Under the pieces are notes generated by a model. The model had not been told where the DNA came from. It searched no databases and saw only the letters and a list, made by a program, of their open reading frames with translations. Of a stretch of 64,000 bases of DNA, positions 33,701 to 42,067 are shown piece after piece. Made by a program: the position numbers and the translations under genes. How positions within the stretch are numbered: the first letter of the stretch is position 1; every line of letters begins with the position of its first letter. Origin of the DNA: Imhoffiella fuscus (lineage in GTDB: Bacteria; Pseudomonadota; Gammaproteobacteria; Chromatiales; Chromatiaceae); NCBI RefSeq assembly GCF_042682685.1, contig NZ_JBHUHX010000003.1:33551-97550 (forward strand). The letters are read 5' to 3'.

Positions 33701-35393
33701 CGCGGTCGGTGCGGCCCAGGATCCGCGCCTCCTCGACCCCGAACAGACGTTCGAGCCGATGATTGCAGGCGAGGAAGACGCCGTCCGGGCTCTTGAGCCA
33801 CACCAGATCCGGGATGGCGTGGATCAGGGTGGACAGAAAACCCCGCTCTTTCGCCAGTGCATCGCTCAGGCGCTTCTGCTCGGTGACATCGTTGCCGATG
33901 GCGAGAATCTCTCGCACCTTGCCATCGTCGTCGCGGATGGCATAGTTGGTCCACATCATCCACAGACGACGTCCATCCCGGCACAGATTTTCGTTCAGAT
34001 GGCTGGCGAAGTCCTTGGGACGGGCAACGACGCTTTGAAAGAGCGGCTGTTGGCCGCCGCCTTGAGCGGTTCGCTCGGGCAGCAGAATATCGACTGGCCG
34101 ACCGAGAATTTCGTCTTCATTCCAACCGAAGAGTCGCTGTGCGCAGGGATTGATGAAGAGGATCCGCCCGTCGTGCTTCACGCGGAGGATCGCGCTGTTG
34201 GCTTGCTCCACCAGCTCGCGATAGCGCTGCTCGCTTTGGCGCAGCGCGGCTTCTGTCCGTCGATTCGTTTCGAGCGCCTGCTTGGCCTGTCTCAGGGCGG
34301 CGGTAACGCGCTGTTGGCCGGTGAGCAGCACCTGTACCAGGAGTGCCATCATGGCGCTGCCGATACAGCCCGCGAGGGCGATGAGGAGCGTCTGTTGGCT
34401 GTCCAGGTGCGACTCATACTGCGAGGTCGAGGCCATTTCCAGCAGCCAGGTGTGCCCGCCGAAACGGATCTCTCGTGTCGACCGAAACCGTGGTTGGTGG
34501 TCGGTTCCCGCCTGTGCGGGGCTTAGGCTGAACAGCTTGGCGGCATCCGCAGGCTCAGCCCCGTCATAGAGGTTCAGCCGCAAGACGGATCGCATCTCCG
34601 AGAACTGGACCGCACCCAGCACGTTGGTCAAGAGATCGTTCAGACGCAGGAGCGAGAAGATCCAACCCTGCACATGCTGCCGCCGCTCGGAACGGGTTTC
34701 GTGCGGCATCCCAGTGCGATAGACCGGCACGAACAGGAGCGCGCTGGGCTGGGCATCGGGCTCCTGTTCATGTTCCAGATCGACTGCTCCAGAAAGCATC
34801 GCCGCTCCCTTGTCGCGCGCCTGCTCGGCGGCCGCCCAGAGCGCCGGATCGAGCGACATGTCGAGTCCCAAGGCTTGCTGGTGGGTTTTGGAGAACGGCT
34901 CGATGTAAATCACCGAGGTATAGAACGCGCGTCCCTCTGGCGATCGAATCCTGTAGTCGGGATATCCCTCGTGACGGATGGCTGCCACATGCGCCGCCTT
35001 CTGATCGGCAGGGACGAGCAGCGAATACCCGATTTCATGAATGCCCAGATAGCGCTTCCCGAGCCGTAAGGCGGTGATGTAATCGCGGAACTCTTGACGG
35101 TTCACGTCGACCGACGCCGCGAAGAGTCCGGCCGCACCGCGCAAGATTTGGACATCACGCGCGAGGCGCGACTCGATGCTGTCGGCGACCTTGGTGACCC
35201 AGAACTGGAAATCGGCCTCCAGTGCCTGGGCGGTCTCCTGACGCACGTGCTGCCAGGGCAGGTAGGTGAGTGCCAAGCCTGCCGCCAGCACGAGCCATGG
35301 CAGGATCCGCGCATGAGACTTTGCGGTCAGTGCTGAAATGCGTGGCATAGGCATCGCGCGGCGCTCGCAGTCGACTCTTCTTCGTGCGTCCAT
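30762..35393 (-). CDS. Hybrid sensor histidine kinase: CHASE, three PAS, HisKA, HATPase, two receivers, degenerate HPt
   Basis: 1543 residues. TM1 about 28-47; periplasmic CHASE domain about 65-290; TM2 about 335-360. PAS domains lie at about 388-500, 515-635 and 645-760, followed by a coiled coil. HisKA has the phospho-His at 822 (NMSHEIRTPM) and HATPase follows (about 925-1045, GTGLGLSISKHL). The receivers have phospho-Asp at 1111 (LLDWKMPK) and 1256 (LMDLQMPV). The C-terminal HPt-like domain (about 1360-1460) reads LLAQTLKGLAG, where the family has AH-x-LKG: residue 1400 is Gln, not His, so phosphorelay output to a further regulator is not expected from it. The start is uncertain; ATGs at 35354 and 35348 are alternatives and none has a strong ribosome site. 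Confidence 0.9.
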   Translation of the reverse strand: MDARRRVDCERRAMPMPRISALTAKSHARILPWLVLAAGLALTYLPWQHVRQETAQALEADFQFWVTKVADSIESRLARDVQILRGAAGLFAASVDVNRQEFRDYITALRLGKRYLGIHEIGYSLLVPADQKAAHVAAIRHEGYPDYRIRSPEGRAFYTSVIYIEPFSKTHQQALGLDMSLDPALWAAAEQARDKGAAMLSGAVDLEHEQEPDAQPSALLFVPVYRTGMPHETRSERRQHVQGWIFSLLRLNDLLTNVLGAVQFSEMRSVLRLNLYDGAEPADAAKLFSLSPAQAGTDHQPRFRSTREIRFGGHTWLLEMASTSQYESHLDSQQTLLIALAGCIGSAMMALLVQVLLTGQQRVTAALRQAKQALETNRRTEAALRQSEQRYRELVEQANSAILRVKHDGRILFINPCAQRLFGWNEDEILGRPVDILLPERTAQGGGQQPLFQSVVARPKDFASHLNENLCRDGRRLWMMWTNYAIRDDDGKVREILAIGNDVTEQKRLSDALAKERGFLSTLIHAIPDLVWLKSPDGVFLACNHRLERLFGVEEARILGRTDRDFMPEEQADFFRANDLKAIEAGRPCVNEERLTFADDGHEELVETIKTPMYDAEGQIIGVLGIARDITEARRDREALAEERDLSNTLIDTIQAIVVLLDPEGRIVRFNHYMEELCGYRLAELKGCSWFETLLPERERDSARNRFGAALHGTSTCGALNAIQTRDGEERLIEWHDKALAGPDGAVIGLLATGQDVTERKRAETEIQALNAGLENRVAERTIELQTEIAERKRIEQVLKAAKSEAEAGNRAKSEFLANMSHEIRTPMNAIIGMTHLALQTELDRRQRNYIEKVSHAADALLGIINDILDVSKIEAGKLAIERIDFNLEDILGTLATVVGLKADEKGLELVFDLPQDLPLALIGDPLRLGQILINLGNNAVKFTQRGEIVIGAEVLEQDRSQCRLHFFVRDTGIGLTPEQQRSLFRAFSQADTSTTRRFGGTGLGLSISKHLTERMGGEIWVESTHEVGSTFHFTVQLGKQRAAASRPQKDAGALATLRVLVVDDNATARHSLSTMLEAMGPRVDEADSGEAALACLHAAGDDPYGLVLLDWKMPKIDGIATARAILENMDPGPLPTLIMVTAYGREEAMNAAKDVGISGFLTKPVTPSSLLDAIMQSLRSTAISERSTARNRSATADDLAKLSGAKVLIVEDNDVNQELLRALLYSNGLSVEIADNGEEALDWLAREPFDGVLMDLQMPVMDGYTATRAIRAQPRFRDLPILAITANVMAGERERVIAAGMNDHIAKPIDVRAFFATLAKWIVPARPLAVSPEARPISRFEIPDLPGIDPTAGLEHTQERAALYRQLLVRFYERQRGFAEQFEAARQANDAEGTTLLAQTLKGLAGTIGAHDVQVAAHALELACANSQDVETIDRRFTDTLAALTPVLAGLASLAPSIKDGSRAIDRAALAPLLARLKTLVNDNDTDAAELIDALDPLLSETAHSEHLRSIVDAIEKYDFETALAALTRLEQSIDGQGNADS

Positions 35394-35401
35394 CCTAACT
35401 T

Positions 35402-35575
35402 CGCAAGAAGGGTCTCGGCGAGCGGGATATCTGCACCAAATTCATCGCGCCGGTCCTGCGCAACGCCAGCTGGGACGCTCAGTTACGGGTCCGCGAGGAG
35501 GTCGGTTTCACCACAGCCCGCATCGTCGTGCGCGGCAAGGGCAAGCGCCGACTACATCCTCCTGGTATGCCCCTA
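35402..35575 (+). pseudogene. N-terminal fragment of a type I restriction enzyme R subunit (HsdR)
   Basis: Read in the frame of 35402, the fragment gives GERDICTKFIAPVLRNASWD and then REEVGFTTARIVVRGKGKR. This resembles the N-terminus of COG4096-type HsdR proteins (SEADT-x-KFI-P-L-xAGWD, then a REE/E-F-T-GRIVV-G block). After KGKR the match continues only in the next frame as ADYILLVCP, the expected ADYIL segment, so a frameshift near 35545 is needed. There is no start codon, no motor or nuclease domain, and no hsdM or hsdS nearby. It ends where potI ends. It is a small relic of a lost restriction locus. Confidence 0.65.
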
Positions 35576-36373
35576 ACGTTTCGAGTCGCGCCGCAGTGAA
35601 ATGCCGGCGATGAGGACGGCGAGGGTGACGACGGCGACGATCAGGGTGGCGAGTGCGTTGATTTGTGGCGAGACGCCCATGCGCACGCTGGAATAGACCA
35701 CCATGGGCAGGGTCGTCGATCCGGGACCCGAAACGAAGCTGGCGATGACCAGATCGTCGAGCGAGAGGGTGAAGGCCAGCAGCCAGCCAGAGAGCAGGGC
35801 GGGGGCGATCAATGGCAGGGTGATGCGCGTATAGACGCCGAGCGGGCGCGCGCCCAGATCCATCGCCGCTTCCTCCAGGGATCGGTCCATCTGGGCGAGT
35901 CGCGAGCGCACGACGACGGCGACATAGGCGGTGCTGAAGGTGATGTGGGCGATGGTGATGGTGGTGAATCCGCGCCCGTCGGGCCAGCCGATGGTTTGCT
36001 GCATGGCGACGAACAGCAGCAATAGCGAAAGTCCGATGATGACGTCGGGCATCACCAGAGGCGCGGTCAGCAGCAGCTCGAATCCGGCACGTCCCCGGAA
36101 GCGGCCTTGCCTGACCAGTGCATTGGCGGCGAGCGTGCCCAGGACGATGGCGACCGAGGCGTTGGTCGCGGCGATGCGAACGCTGAGCCAGGCCGCATCG
36201 AGCAACTGATGGTTGTGCAACAGCTCGCCGTACCACTTGAACGAAAATCCGGACCAGACGGTGACGAGTCGCGACTCGTTGAAGGAGTAGAGGATCAGCA
36301 GCAGGATCGGCACGTAGAGGAAGGCGTAGCCGAATGCCAGGATGCCGAGCAGGGGCCAGGAGCGGCGTTTCAT
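35573..36373 (-). CDS. potI: Polyamine ABC transporter permease (PotI-like)
   Basis: 266 residues, six membrane segments. It has FLYVPILLLILYSFNESRL near the N-terminus (written as FLYVPILLLILYSFN and ESRL) and the permease EAA loop EEAAMDLGARPLGVYTRITLP (EEAAMDLGARPL, then RITLPLIAP). It forms the inner-membrane channel with PotH. The ATG at 36373 overlaps the end of potH by four bases. The last gene of potFGHI; its stop abuts the HsdR fragment. Confidence 0.9.
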   Translation of the reverse strand: MKRRSWPLLGILAFGYAFLYVPILLLILYSFNESRLVTVWSGFSFKWYGELLHNHQLLDAAWLSVRIAATNASVAIVLGTLAANALVRQGRFRGRAGFELLLTAPLVMPDVIIGLSLLLLFVAMQQTIGWPDGRGFTTITIAHITFSTAYVAVVVRSRLAQMDRSLEEAAMDLGARPLGVYTRITLPLIAPALLSGWLLAFTLSLDDLVIASFVSGPGSTTLPMVVYSSVRMGVSPQINALATLIVAVVTLAVLIAGISLRRDSKR

Positions 36374-37290
36374 GTCTGGCTCTCGTCCATGTTCTGTTGC
36401 AGGCGTTGCATCAGCACGAAGGGAACCACCAGGATTCCGAGCAGCACGATCGCGAGCGCCGAGGCGAGCGGCCAGTCCTTGTTGGAGAAGAACTCGGTCC
36501 AGAGCAGTTTGCCGACCATGAGGCTGCCTGGGCTGCCGAGCAGGTCCGGGATCACGAACTCGCCGACCACCGGGATGAAGACCAGCATGCTGCCGGCGAC
36601 GATGCCGGCCATGGAGAGCGGCAGCGTCACCCGCAGGAAGGCGCGCAGTGGGCGGCATCCCAGGTCGGCGGCGGCCTCCAGCAGGGTCGGATCGAGTCGG
36701 GTGAGATTGGCGTAGAGCGGCAGGATCATGAACGGCAGATAGGAATAGACGACGCCGATGTAGACGGCCGCCTGGGTGTGGAGGATTTTCAGCGGTTCGT
36801 CGATGACGCCGAGCCAGAGCAGAAAGTGATTGAGCAGGCCATTGGTGTTGAGGATGCCGATCCAGGCATAGACCCGGATCAGGAACGAGGTCCAGAAGGG
36901 CAGGACGATGAGCATCAGCAAGGGTGTCCGGCGCCGTTCCGGTGCGGTGGCGATGGCATAGGCCATGGGATAGCCGAGCAGCAGACAGATCAGGGTGCAG
37001 ACGAAGGCGACCCAGAGCGAGTTCAGGAAGGCGGCGAGATAGATCTCGTCTTCCCAGATGAGCATGAAGTTCTGCAGGTTGATCTGGATCTGCAGCAGTC
37101 CGTCCTCGATCCACTCCCACAACTGGGTATAGGGCGGCTGAGCGAGCGCCGGCTCGGCTACGCTGATCTGCAGCACGATGACGAAGGGCAGCAGGAAGAA
37201 GAGCCCCAGCCAGAGGTAGGGGATGCCGATATTGACCAGGCGGCTCAGGCGGCTGGTGTGCTGTCCTTGGGTGTGCGGGGGCTGACTCAT
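36370..37290 (-). CDS. potH: Polyamine ABC transporter permease (PotH-like)
   Basis: 306 residues, close to PotH. Six membrane segments and a long periplasmic loop (about 45-90). Signature segments are LLMLIVLPFWTSFLIRVYAW, ILNTNGLLN, and the EAA loop LLEAAADLGCRPLRAFLRVT. FIPVVGEFVIPDLLG and SLMVGKLLW are also typical. It pairs with PotI. It starts 22 bases after potG, and its stop overlaps the potI start. Confidence 0.92.
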   Translation of the reverse strand: MSQPPHTQGQHTSRLSRLVNIGIPYLWLGLFFLLPFVIVLQISVAEPALAQPPYTQLWEWIEDGLLQIQINLQNFMLIWEDEIYLAAFLNSLWVAFVCTLICLLLGYPMAYAIATAPERRRTPLLMLIVLPFWTSFLIRVYAWIGILNTNGLLNHFLLWLGVIDEPLKILHTQAAVYIGVVYSYLPFMILPLYANLTRLDPTLLEAAADLGCRPLRAFLRVTLPLSMAGIVAGSMLVFIPVVGEFVIPDLLGSPGSLMVGKLLWTEFFSNKDWPLASALAIVLLGILVVPFVLMQRLQQNMDESQT

Positions 37291-37312
37291 GCGATTGGAT
37301 CGATCTGGGGCG

Positions 37313-38449
37313 TCATTCGGCGAGGACCACGCCGCTGGTGGGCGACCACTCGATGGCGACCTCCTGCTCCCAGGTCAGCGCCTGCTCGGTGCGGGGCTGG
37401 ATGTTGGTGAGCGTCATCTCGACCAGCTTCCCTTCGCCGACCCGGATGCGGTAGATGGAGACGTCGCCGAGATAGGCGATGTCCTCCACGACCCCTTTGA
37501 TCTGATTGACGCCATTCGGATCGTAGGCCGGGCAGAGCCGCATCTTTTCGGGGCGGATGGCGACCGTCACCGGCGTGCCGAGCGGATGGGGTTGGTAGCT
37601 GCGCATGCGGATGGTGAAACCCGCAGCGGCCTCGACCAGAATCTCGTTGCCCTCGCTGGCCATCACCTTGCCCTCGAAGAGATTCACCGAACCGATGAAC
37701 TCGGCCACGAAGCGGCAGGTCGGGAACTCGTAGATGGCAGTCGGGGTGTCGACCTGCATGATCTGTCCGGCCTCCATGACCGCGATCCGGGTCGACATGG
37801 TCATGGCCTCCTCCTGATCGTGGGTGACGGTCACGAAGGTGGTGCCGAGTCGTTCCTGCAGGTTGACCAGTTCGAACTGGGTGTTCTCGCGCAGACGCTT
37901 GTCCAACGCGCCGAGCGGTTCGTCGAGGAGCAGGAGCTTGGGGTGCTTGGCCAGGCTGCGCGCCAGCGCGACACGTTGGCGCTGACCGCCCGAGATCTGG
38001 TTCGGACGACGCTTGCGCAAATCCGTGATCTTGAGCAGATCCAGCATCTCGGCGATCCGTTCCGCGCGCTCCTTGCGCGGCAGCCGATCCTGCTTGAGGC
38101 CGAACTCGATGTTCTGCTCCACGCTCATGTGCGGAAAGAGCGCGTAGGATTGGAACATCATGTTGACCGGGCGCGAGTAGGGCGGCACCCGGGTCACATC
38201 CACGCCGTCGATATAGATCTTGCCCGCAGTCGGGTATTCGAGCCCGGCGAGCAGTCTCAGCAGCGTCGATTTGCCGCAGCCCGAGCTTCCGAGCAGCGAG
38301 AAGAACTCGCCCTTGAAAATGTTGAGGCTGATGTCATCGACCGCGTAGACATCACCGAACTGCTTGGTGAGGCGCTCGATACGGACATAGGGCGCGGCTT
38401 TGGGGTCCTGCCAGGGTTCGAGCAGGCGCCGGTCTGGGGTTACGGCCAT
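37313..38449 (-). CDS. potG: Polyamine ABC transporter ATP-binding protein (PotG-like)
   Basis: 378 residues, the same length as E. coli PotG. Walker A LLGSSGCGKSTLLR (about 52-65), Q-loop MMFQSYALFPHMSVEQN, ABC signature ISGGQRQRVALARS, Walker B LLLLDEPLGALD, and H-loop VTVTHDQEEAMTM. The C-terminal TOBE/regulatory domain spans about 260-378 (FVAEFIGSVNLFEGKV at its start). It energises uptake of putrescine or spermidine. It starts 21 bases downstream of potF. Confidence 0.94.
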   Translation of the reverse strand: MAVTPDRRLLEPWQDPKAAPYVRIERLTKQFGDVYAVDDISLNIFKGEFFSLLGSSGCGKSTLLRLLAGLEYPTAGKIYIDGVDVTRVPPYSRPVNMMFQSYALFPHMSVEQNIEFGLKQDRLPRKERAERIAEMLDLLKITDLRKRRPNQISGGQRQRVALARSLAKHPKLLLLDEPLGALDKRLRENTQFELVNLQERLGTTFVTVTHDQEEAMTMSTRIAVMEAGQIMQVDTPTAIYEFPTCRFVAEFIGSVNLFEGKVMASEGNEILVEAAAGFTIRMRSYQPHPLGTPVTVAIRPEKMRLCPAYDPNGVNQIKGVVEDIAYLGDVSIYRIRVGEGKLVEMTLTNIQPRTEQALTWEQEVAIEWSPTSGVVLAE

Positions 38450-38470
38450 GGATAGCGTCTTGACCTGTGT

Positions 38471-39577
38471 TCAGCGATTGGCTTTGAGCCGGGTCCAGAG
38501 CCGGTTCAGGGCACGTATCTCACGATCCTTATGTTCAGTGAACACGAAGAGGTGCGCCTTCACGTCGGGCGACGGATAGATGCCCGGATCCTCACGCAGT
38601 TCGGCGTCGACCAAGGGGGTCGCGGCTAGGTTCGGGTTGGCGTAGAAAACATAGTCGGAGATCTTGGCGATCACTTTGGGGTCGAGCAGATAGGCGATGA
38701 AGGCGTGCGCTCCGGCCGGATTTGGGGCGTCTTTCGGGATTGCCATTACGTCCGTCCAGAGTACCGCGCCTTCGCGCGGAATGCGGTAGCCGACCTCAAC
38801 CCCCTTGCCGGCTTCCTCGGCGCGTTCCTTGGCTTGAAGTACATCGCCGGAGTAGCCGTGGGCTACGCACAGATCGCCATTGGCGAGGTCGGTGATGTAC
38901 TGCGACGAATGGAAATAGCGGATATAGGGGTGCGCGCCCTTGATCAGCTCGGCCGCAGCGTCGAGGTCGTCCTTGGCGACGCTGTTCGGGTCCTTGCCCA
39001 GATAGGTGAGCGCGGCCGCGAAGACCTCGGTGGCGTCGTCGAGCAGAGCGATACCGCAGCCGGCGAGCTTGGATGCCTTTTCCGGGTCGAAGATGAGTCC
39101 CCAGGTATCCATCGGGGCGTCCTCGCCCAGTGCGGCCTTGACCTTCTTCAGATTCACCCCGAGTCCGGTGGTGCCCCACATATAAGGGACCAGATAGGTG
39201 TGTCCCGGATCGATGCTCTCCAGGCTTTTCATGATGTCCGGGTCAATCTGGTCCAGCCCGGGCAGTTTTGACTTGTCGAGCGGCTGGTACAGTCCCGCCT
39301 TGATATGGCGCGCGGCGAAGGGGCGGGCTGTGGGGAATATGAGATCGTAGCCGCTGCTGCCTGCGAAGAGTTTGGCTTCCAACACCTCATTGGAGTCGTA
39401 GACGTCCAGCACCGCGCGGATATGGGTCTGCGACTCGAAGTCGGAGAGCGTGTCCTCAGCGAAATAGTCGCTCCAGTTATAGAGGTGAACCTGTTCTTCG
39501 GCGTGGGCGAAGGTGGGGACGGCCAGGATGGAGAATGCGAGAGGCAGAAGGCGATGGCGCAATGACAGGCTTTGCAA
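38471..39577 (-). CDS. potF: Periplasmic polyamine-binding protein (PotF/PotD family)
   Basis: 368 residues from the TTG at 39577, with CGGGGA about nine bases upstream. Beginning there gives a clean Sec signal peptide (LPLAFSILAVPTFAHA) directly at the N-terminus; the open frame to 39676 would put 33 unlikely residues in front. The mature protein begins EEQVHLYNWSDYFAEDTL, close to PotF. DSNEVLEAKLFAGSSGYDL and PYMWGTTGLGVN are also conserved. The gene order potF-G-H-I matches the E. coli putrescine system. Polyamine uptake is confident; the preference between putrescine and spermidine is not. Confidence 0.88.
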   Translation of the reverse strand: MQSLSLRHRLLPLAFSILAVPTFAHAEEQVHLYNWSDYFAEDTLSDFESQTHIRAVLDVYDSNEVLEAKLFAGSSGYDLIFPTARPFAARHIKAGLYQPLDKSKLPGLDQIDPDIMKSLESIDPGHTYLVPYMWGTTGLGVNLKKVKAALGEDAPMDTWGLIFDPEKASKLAGCGIALLDDATEVFAAALTYLGKDPNSVAKDDLDAAAELIKGAHPYIRYFHSSQYITDLANGDLCVAHGYSGDVLQAKERAEEAGKGVEVGYRIPREGAVLWTDVMAIPKDAPNPAGAHAFIAYLLDPKVIAKISDYVFYANPNLAATPLVDAELREDPGIYPSPDVKAHLFVFTEHKDREIRALNRLWTRLKANR

Positions 39578-39820
39578 CGTATTGAATCCCCGTGATGGTT
39601 GGACAAATCGGCCACCGATGGCTCGATGGGAGCGCGTTTCGGGGCGAGCATCCGAATCAAGCTCGCGTGCGCGCAATGCTAGCTCAAGTCGAGTGTCGCG
39701 CGCATGAAGAGATGAAGACCGGCGCGCGTTGGCGGGCGGGTGCTGTGTGATCGCGGGAGGGAGGGATGGGGAACGGAGGGCTCGGGGACTCTCTAGATCC
39801 TTGTGCCGGTTGCGTGCATT

Positions 39821-40516
39821 CTAAGTCGCCTTGGGAGGTGTCATGGATGTGCCGCCACGCCAGCGCCCGATTCCGACGAGGCCCAGCAGGCTGGAGGTGA
39901 AGAGCCAGAAGGCTGCGGGCAGGGGGACTGCGGTCGCTGCAGCCATGATGTCTCCCCGGCTATAGACCATGTCTTCGAGGTAGTAGGTTTCCTGAGTCCG
40001 GTCGTTGGCGCCGTCATAGCTGGCCAATTTCACTCCACTGAATTTTTGGTCCGAGATGACTCCCCAGAACTCGCCTTCCAGATAAGGGATCTCGTGAGAC
40101 GCGATTTCCAGACCCGCCGCGTCCAGAAGCGTGATCTCGATATGCGAGCCGTGACCGGCGGGGCTCAGGTCCCAATTGCCGCCAATTCCATAGCTGCCGC
40201 CGGAGATCTCGAAGGTCGTGGTGAGTTCGACGAATGGCCCCTTCGGTTTGGCGACGAGATCTTTCCAGCGTCCATCGTCGTCACCGGCTCCGATGTTCGG
40301 CTCGTAGACGCCGCCTGCGCCTGTGCTGTAGCTCAGTTCGCTGTTGAGCGTGGAGTCGTCGAAATTTTCGGTGTTGAAGGCATGGGTCAGGTCGAGGATC
40401 TGGGTTTCCCATGCGGCCTTGTCGGTGACGATGATGGTGGCCGCTGACACGGTGCTCGCCCATGTGAGGGTGGCTAGGAGCGGTACGGCGATCGAAAAAA
40501 CTCTCTGACTCATCAT
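39821..40516 (-). CDS. Exported protein with PEP-CTERM-like (VPLPAA) sorting signal
   Basis: 231 residues from ATG 40516 (ATG 40513 also possible). N-terminal signal peptide MMSQRVFSIAVPLLATL ending near VSAA. The middle is a beta-rich domain of unknown function with an acidic patch (GAGDDDGRW). The C-terminus has VPLPAAFWLFTSSLLGLVG followed by a short basic tail, the VPLPAA-type variant of PEP-CTERM: motif, membrane helix, Arg. Such proteins are processed by exosortase and go to the surface or extracellular matrix. No exosortase gene is nearby. The frame to 40702 upstream of 40516 is not supported. Confidence 0.75.
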   Translation of the reverse strand: MMSQRVFSIAVPLLATLTWASTVSAATIIVTDKAAWETQILDLTHAFNTENFDDSTLNSELSYSTGAGGVYEPNIGAGDDDGRWKDLVAKPKGPFVELTTTFEISGGSYGIGGNWDLSPAGHGSHIEITLLDAAGLEIASHEIPYLEGEFWGVISDQKFSGVKLASYDGANDRTQETYYLEDMVYSRGDIMAAATAVPLPAAFWLFTSSLLGLVGIGRWRGGTSMTPPKAT

Positions 40517-40926
40517 GACTGGTCTCTTGAGCGACTCCGGTTGGCCAGTCCAGATCGTCCCGCCGTGTTGTGAATCAATGCGCAGTCGCGCCAGCGTCGA
40601 TCGCATTAAATTCTGCACCTTGGCGTAATCCGGTTTCTGCTCTTCTTGGATTCGGGTCATACAATGAACGTCGTTAAGCAGAATTTGAGCCAACGCCCTC
40701 AATCCAGGCCGCAGGCGGTTTCCATTCGGCGAATAGCGGTGCTTGCTTTGTTTGATCGAACGTTTCCGTCACAATCCTGTTACAAGGCGTGATGGCGCGA
40801 TGCAGTTGGGCGCACGGTGCGCGCGCTGCCATGGACTTGGAGGTCGCTTCCGTCGCTCCCAATTAAGATGAATGCACACAGAGCCATAGGGACTGGCGGC
40901 CACGAGAACATGACGAGGACAGAGAC
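40517..40926. other. Divergent intergenic region between PEP-CTERM gene and MerR-type gene
   Basis: About 410 bases with no convincing gene. It must carry both promoters. I see imperfect dyads such as TTTGATCGAA at about 40750 but no clear consensus elements. Confidence 0.35.
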
Positions 40927-41928
40927 TTGGCAGATCGCTCTCCGCCGCAAGAGGGGCAGACTTATCGTATCGGCGCCGTTTCCAGGCTCACTGGCATTCC
41001 CGCCGATACCCTGCGGGTCTGGGAACGTCGTTATCACGTCACGACTCCGATCCGCTCGGATTCGGGAACGCGGCTCTACGATTCGGAGGATGTCGGGCGC
41101 CTCACGCTCATCAAGCGACTCGTCGATCGTGGCGATGCGATCAGCAGCGTCGCCAATCTCTCTCTCGATGCCCTGCGCGAGCGAATGCACGGTGCGGATC
41201 TCATCGGTCGTTCGCCGGTCGCGCGCACGCGGCCCTGGCGATTGCTCGTTGCAGGCCCTTATCTGGCCGATCGTCTTCGGGTCGAGGCAAGCGGGGCGTC
41301 GGATTTCGAGTGTCTTGGATTTCTGAGTTCGCGCGAGGGAATCTTTTCCTTCGATCGCGATCCGGCTCCGGATGTCTTGGTCTTGGAGTACCCCGGGATT
41401 CATGCCGATCAGGTCGGCGAGGTTCACCGTCTGCTTGCGCGCTCCGGTGCCGCCCATTGCCTGCTGGTCTATGGGTTCGCGGGGCAGGGCGTGTTGGAGC
41501 AATTGATCTCGGATCGGCTGGTTGCGCGGCGTTCGCCGATTGGCATGGCCGACCTTCGGCGCTGCTGTCAGGTCTTTAGGCCCGCCCCTCCTCCTCCGTC
41601 CGATCCGCTCGCGCGTCTTGGTATCGACCTTGCTCGCCCAGCCCCCGGACCGAAGTTCAGTGCGTCGGAACTCGCGGCGATCGCAAGCGCGCGTCCGACC
41701 CCCTGCGACTGTCATCGCCATTTGGTCGATCTCATCTCCGCGCTCTATGCCTTCGAGTCCTACAGTCGGGAATGTGCGATCCGCGAAGGTGCGGGTAGCG
41801 CCGCTCAGGCGCTCGTTCAGGCGTGTGCGGCTCAGGCTCGCGCGCTTCTGGAAGAGGGGCTTTCGCGTTCCCTGGACCTGTCCGAGGACAATCGCTGTGA
41901 CGTCGACACGAAGGATTCGGCGGGATGA
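40927..41928 (+). CDS. MerR-family transcriptional regulator
   Basis: 333 residues. The N-terminal MerR HTH (about 12-80) has YRIGAVSRLTGIPADTLRVW, then ERRY, and the wing GTRLYDSEDVGRL. This resembles the CarH/LitR group, whose members carry a C-terminal cobalamin-binding domain. Here residues 100-330 are a fold of similar length, but the cobalamin-ligand E-x-H or D-x-H-x-x-G motif is not visible. A Pro-rich stretch (PAPPPPSDP) splits it. The TTG start at 40927 has GAGGA eight bases upstream. The effector and targets are unknown. hisHF follows on the same strand after 139 bases. Confidence 0.75.
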   Translation: MADRSPPQEGQTYRIGAVSRLTGIPADTLRVWERRYHVTTPIRSDSGTRLYDSEDVGRLTLIKRLVDRGDAISSVANLSLDALRERMHGADLIGRSPVARTRPWRLLVAGPYLADRLRVEASGASDFECLGFLSSREGIFSFDRDPAPDVLVLEYPGIHADQVGEVHRLLARSGAAHCLLVYGFAGQGVLEQLISDRLVARRSPIGMADLRRCCQVFRPAPPPPSDPLARLGIDLARPAPGPKFSASELAAIASARPTPCDCHRHLVDLISALYAFESYSRECAIREGAGSAAQALVQACAAQARALLEEGLSRSLDLSEDNRCDVDTKDSAG

Positions 41929-42067
41929 TGACGATTGCGTGGGGCGAAAAGGCGCGGTGACCAAGAAAAGACTCAACGGGATGGCGACTTGGCGCTAAAA
42001 TACTGAACTTCCAGTCGGCTCCATGCCGTCTGTCCCGCTCATCAACGACCCCCCTCGGATTCGACGT

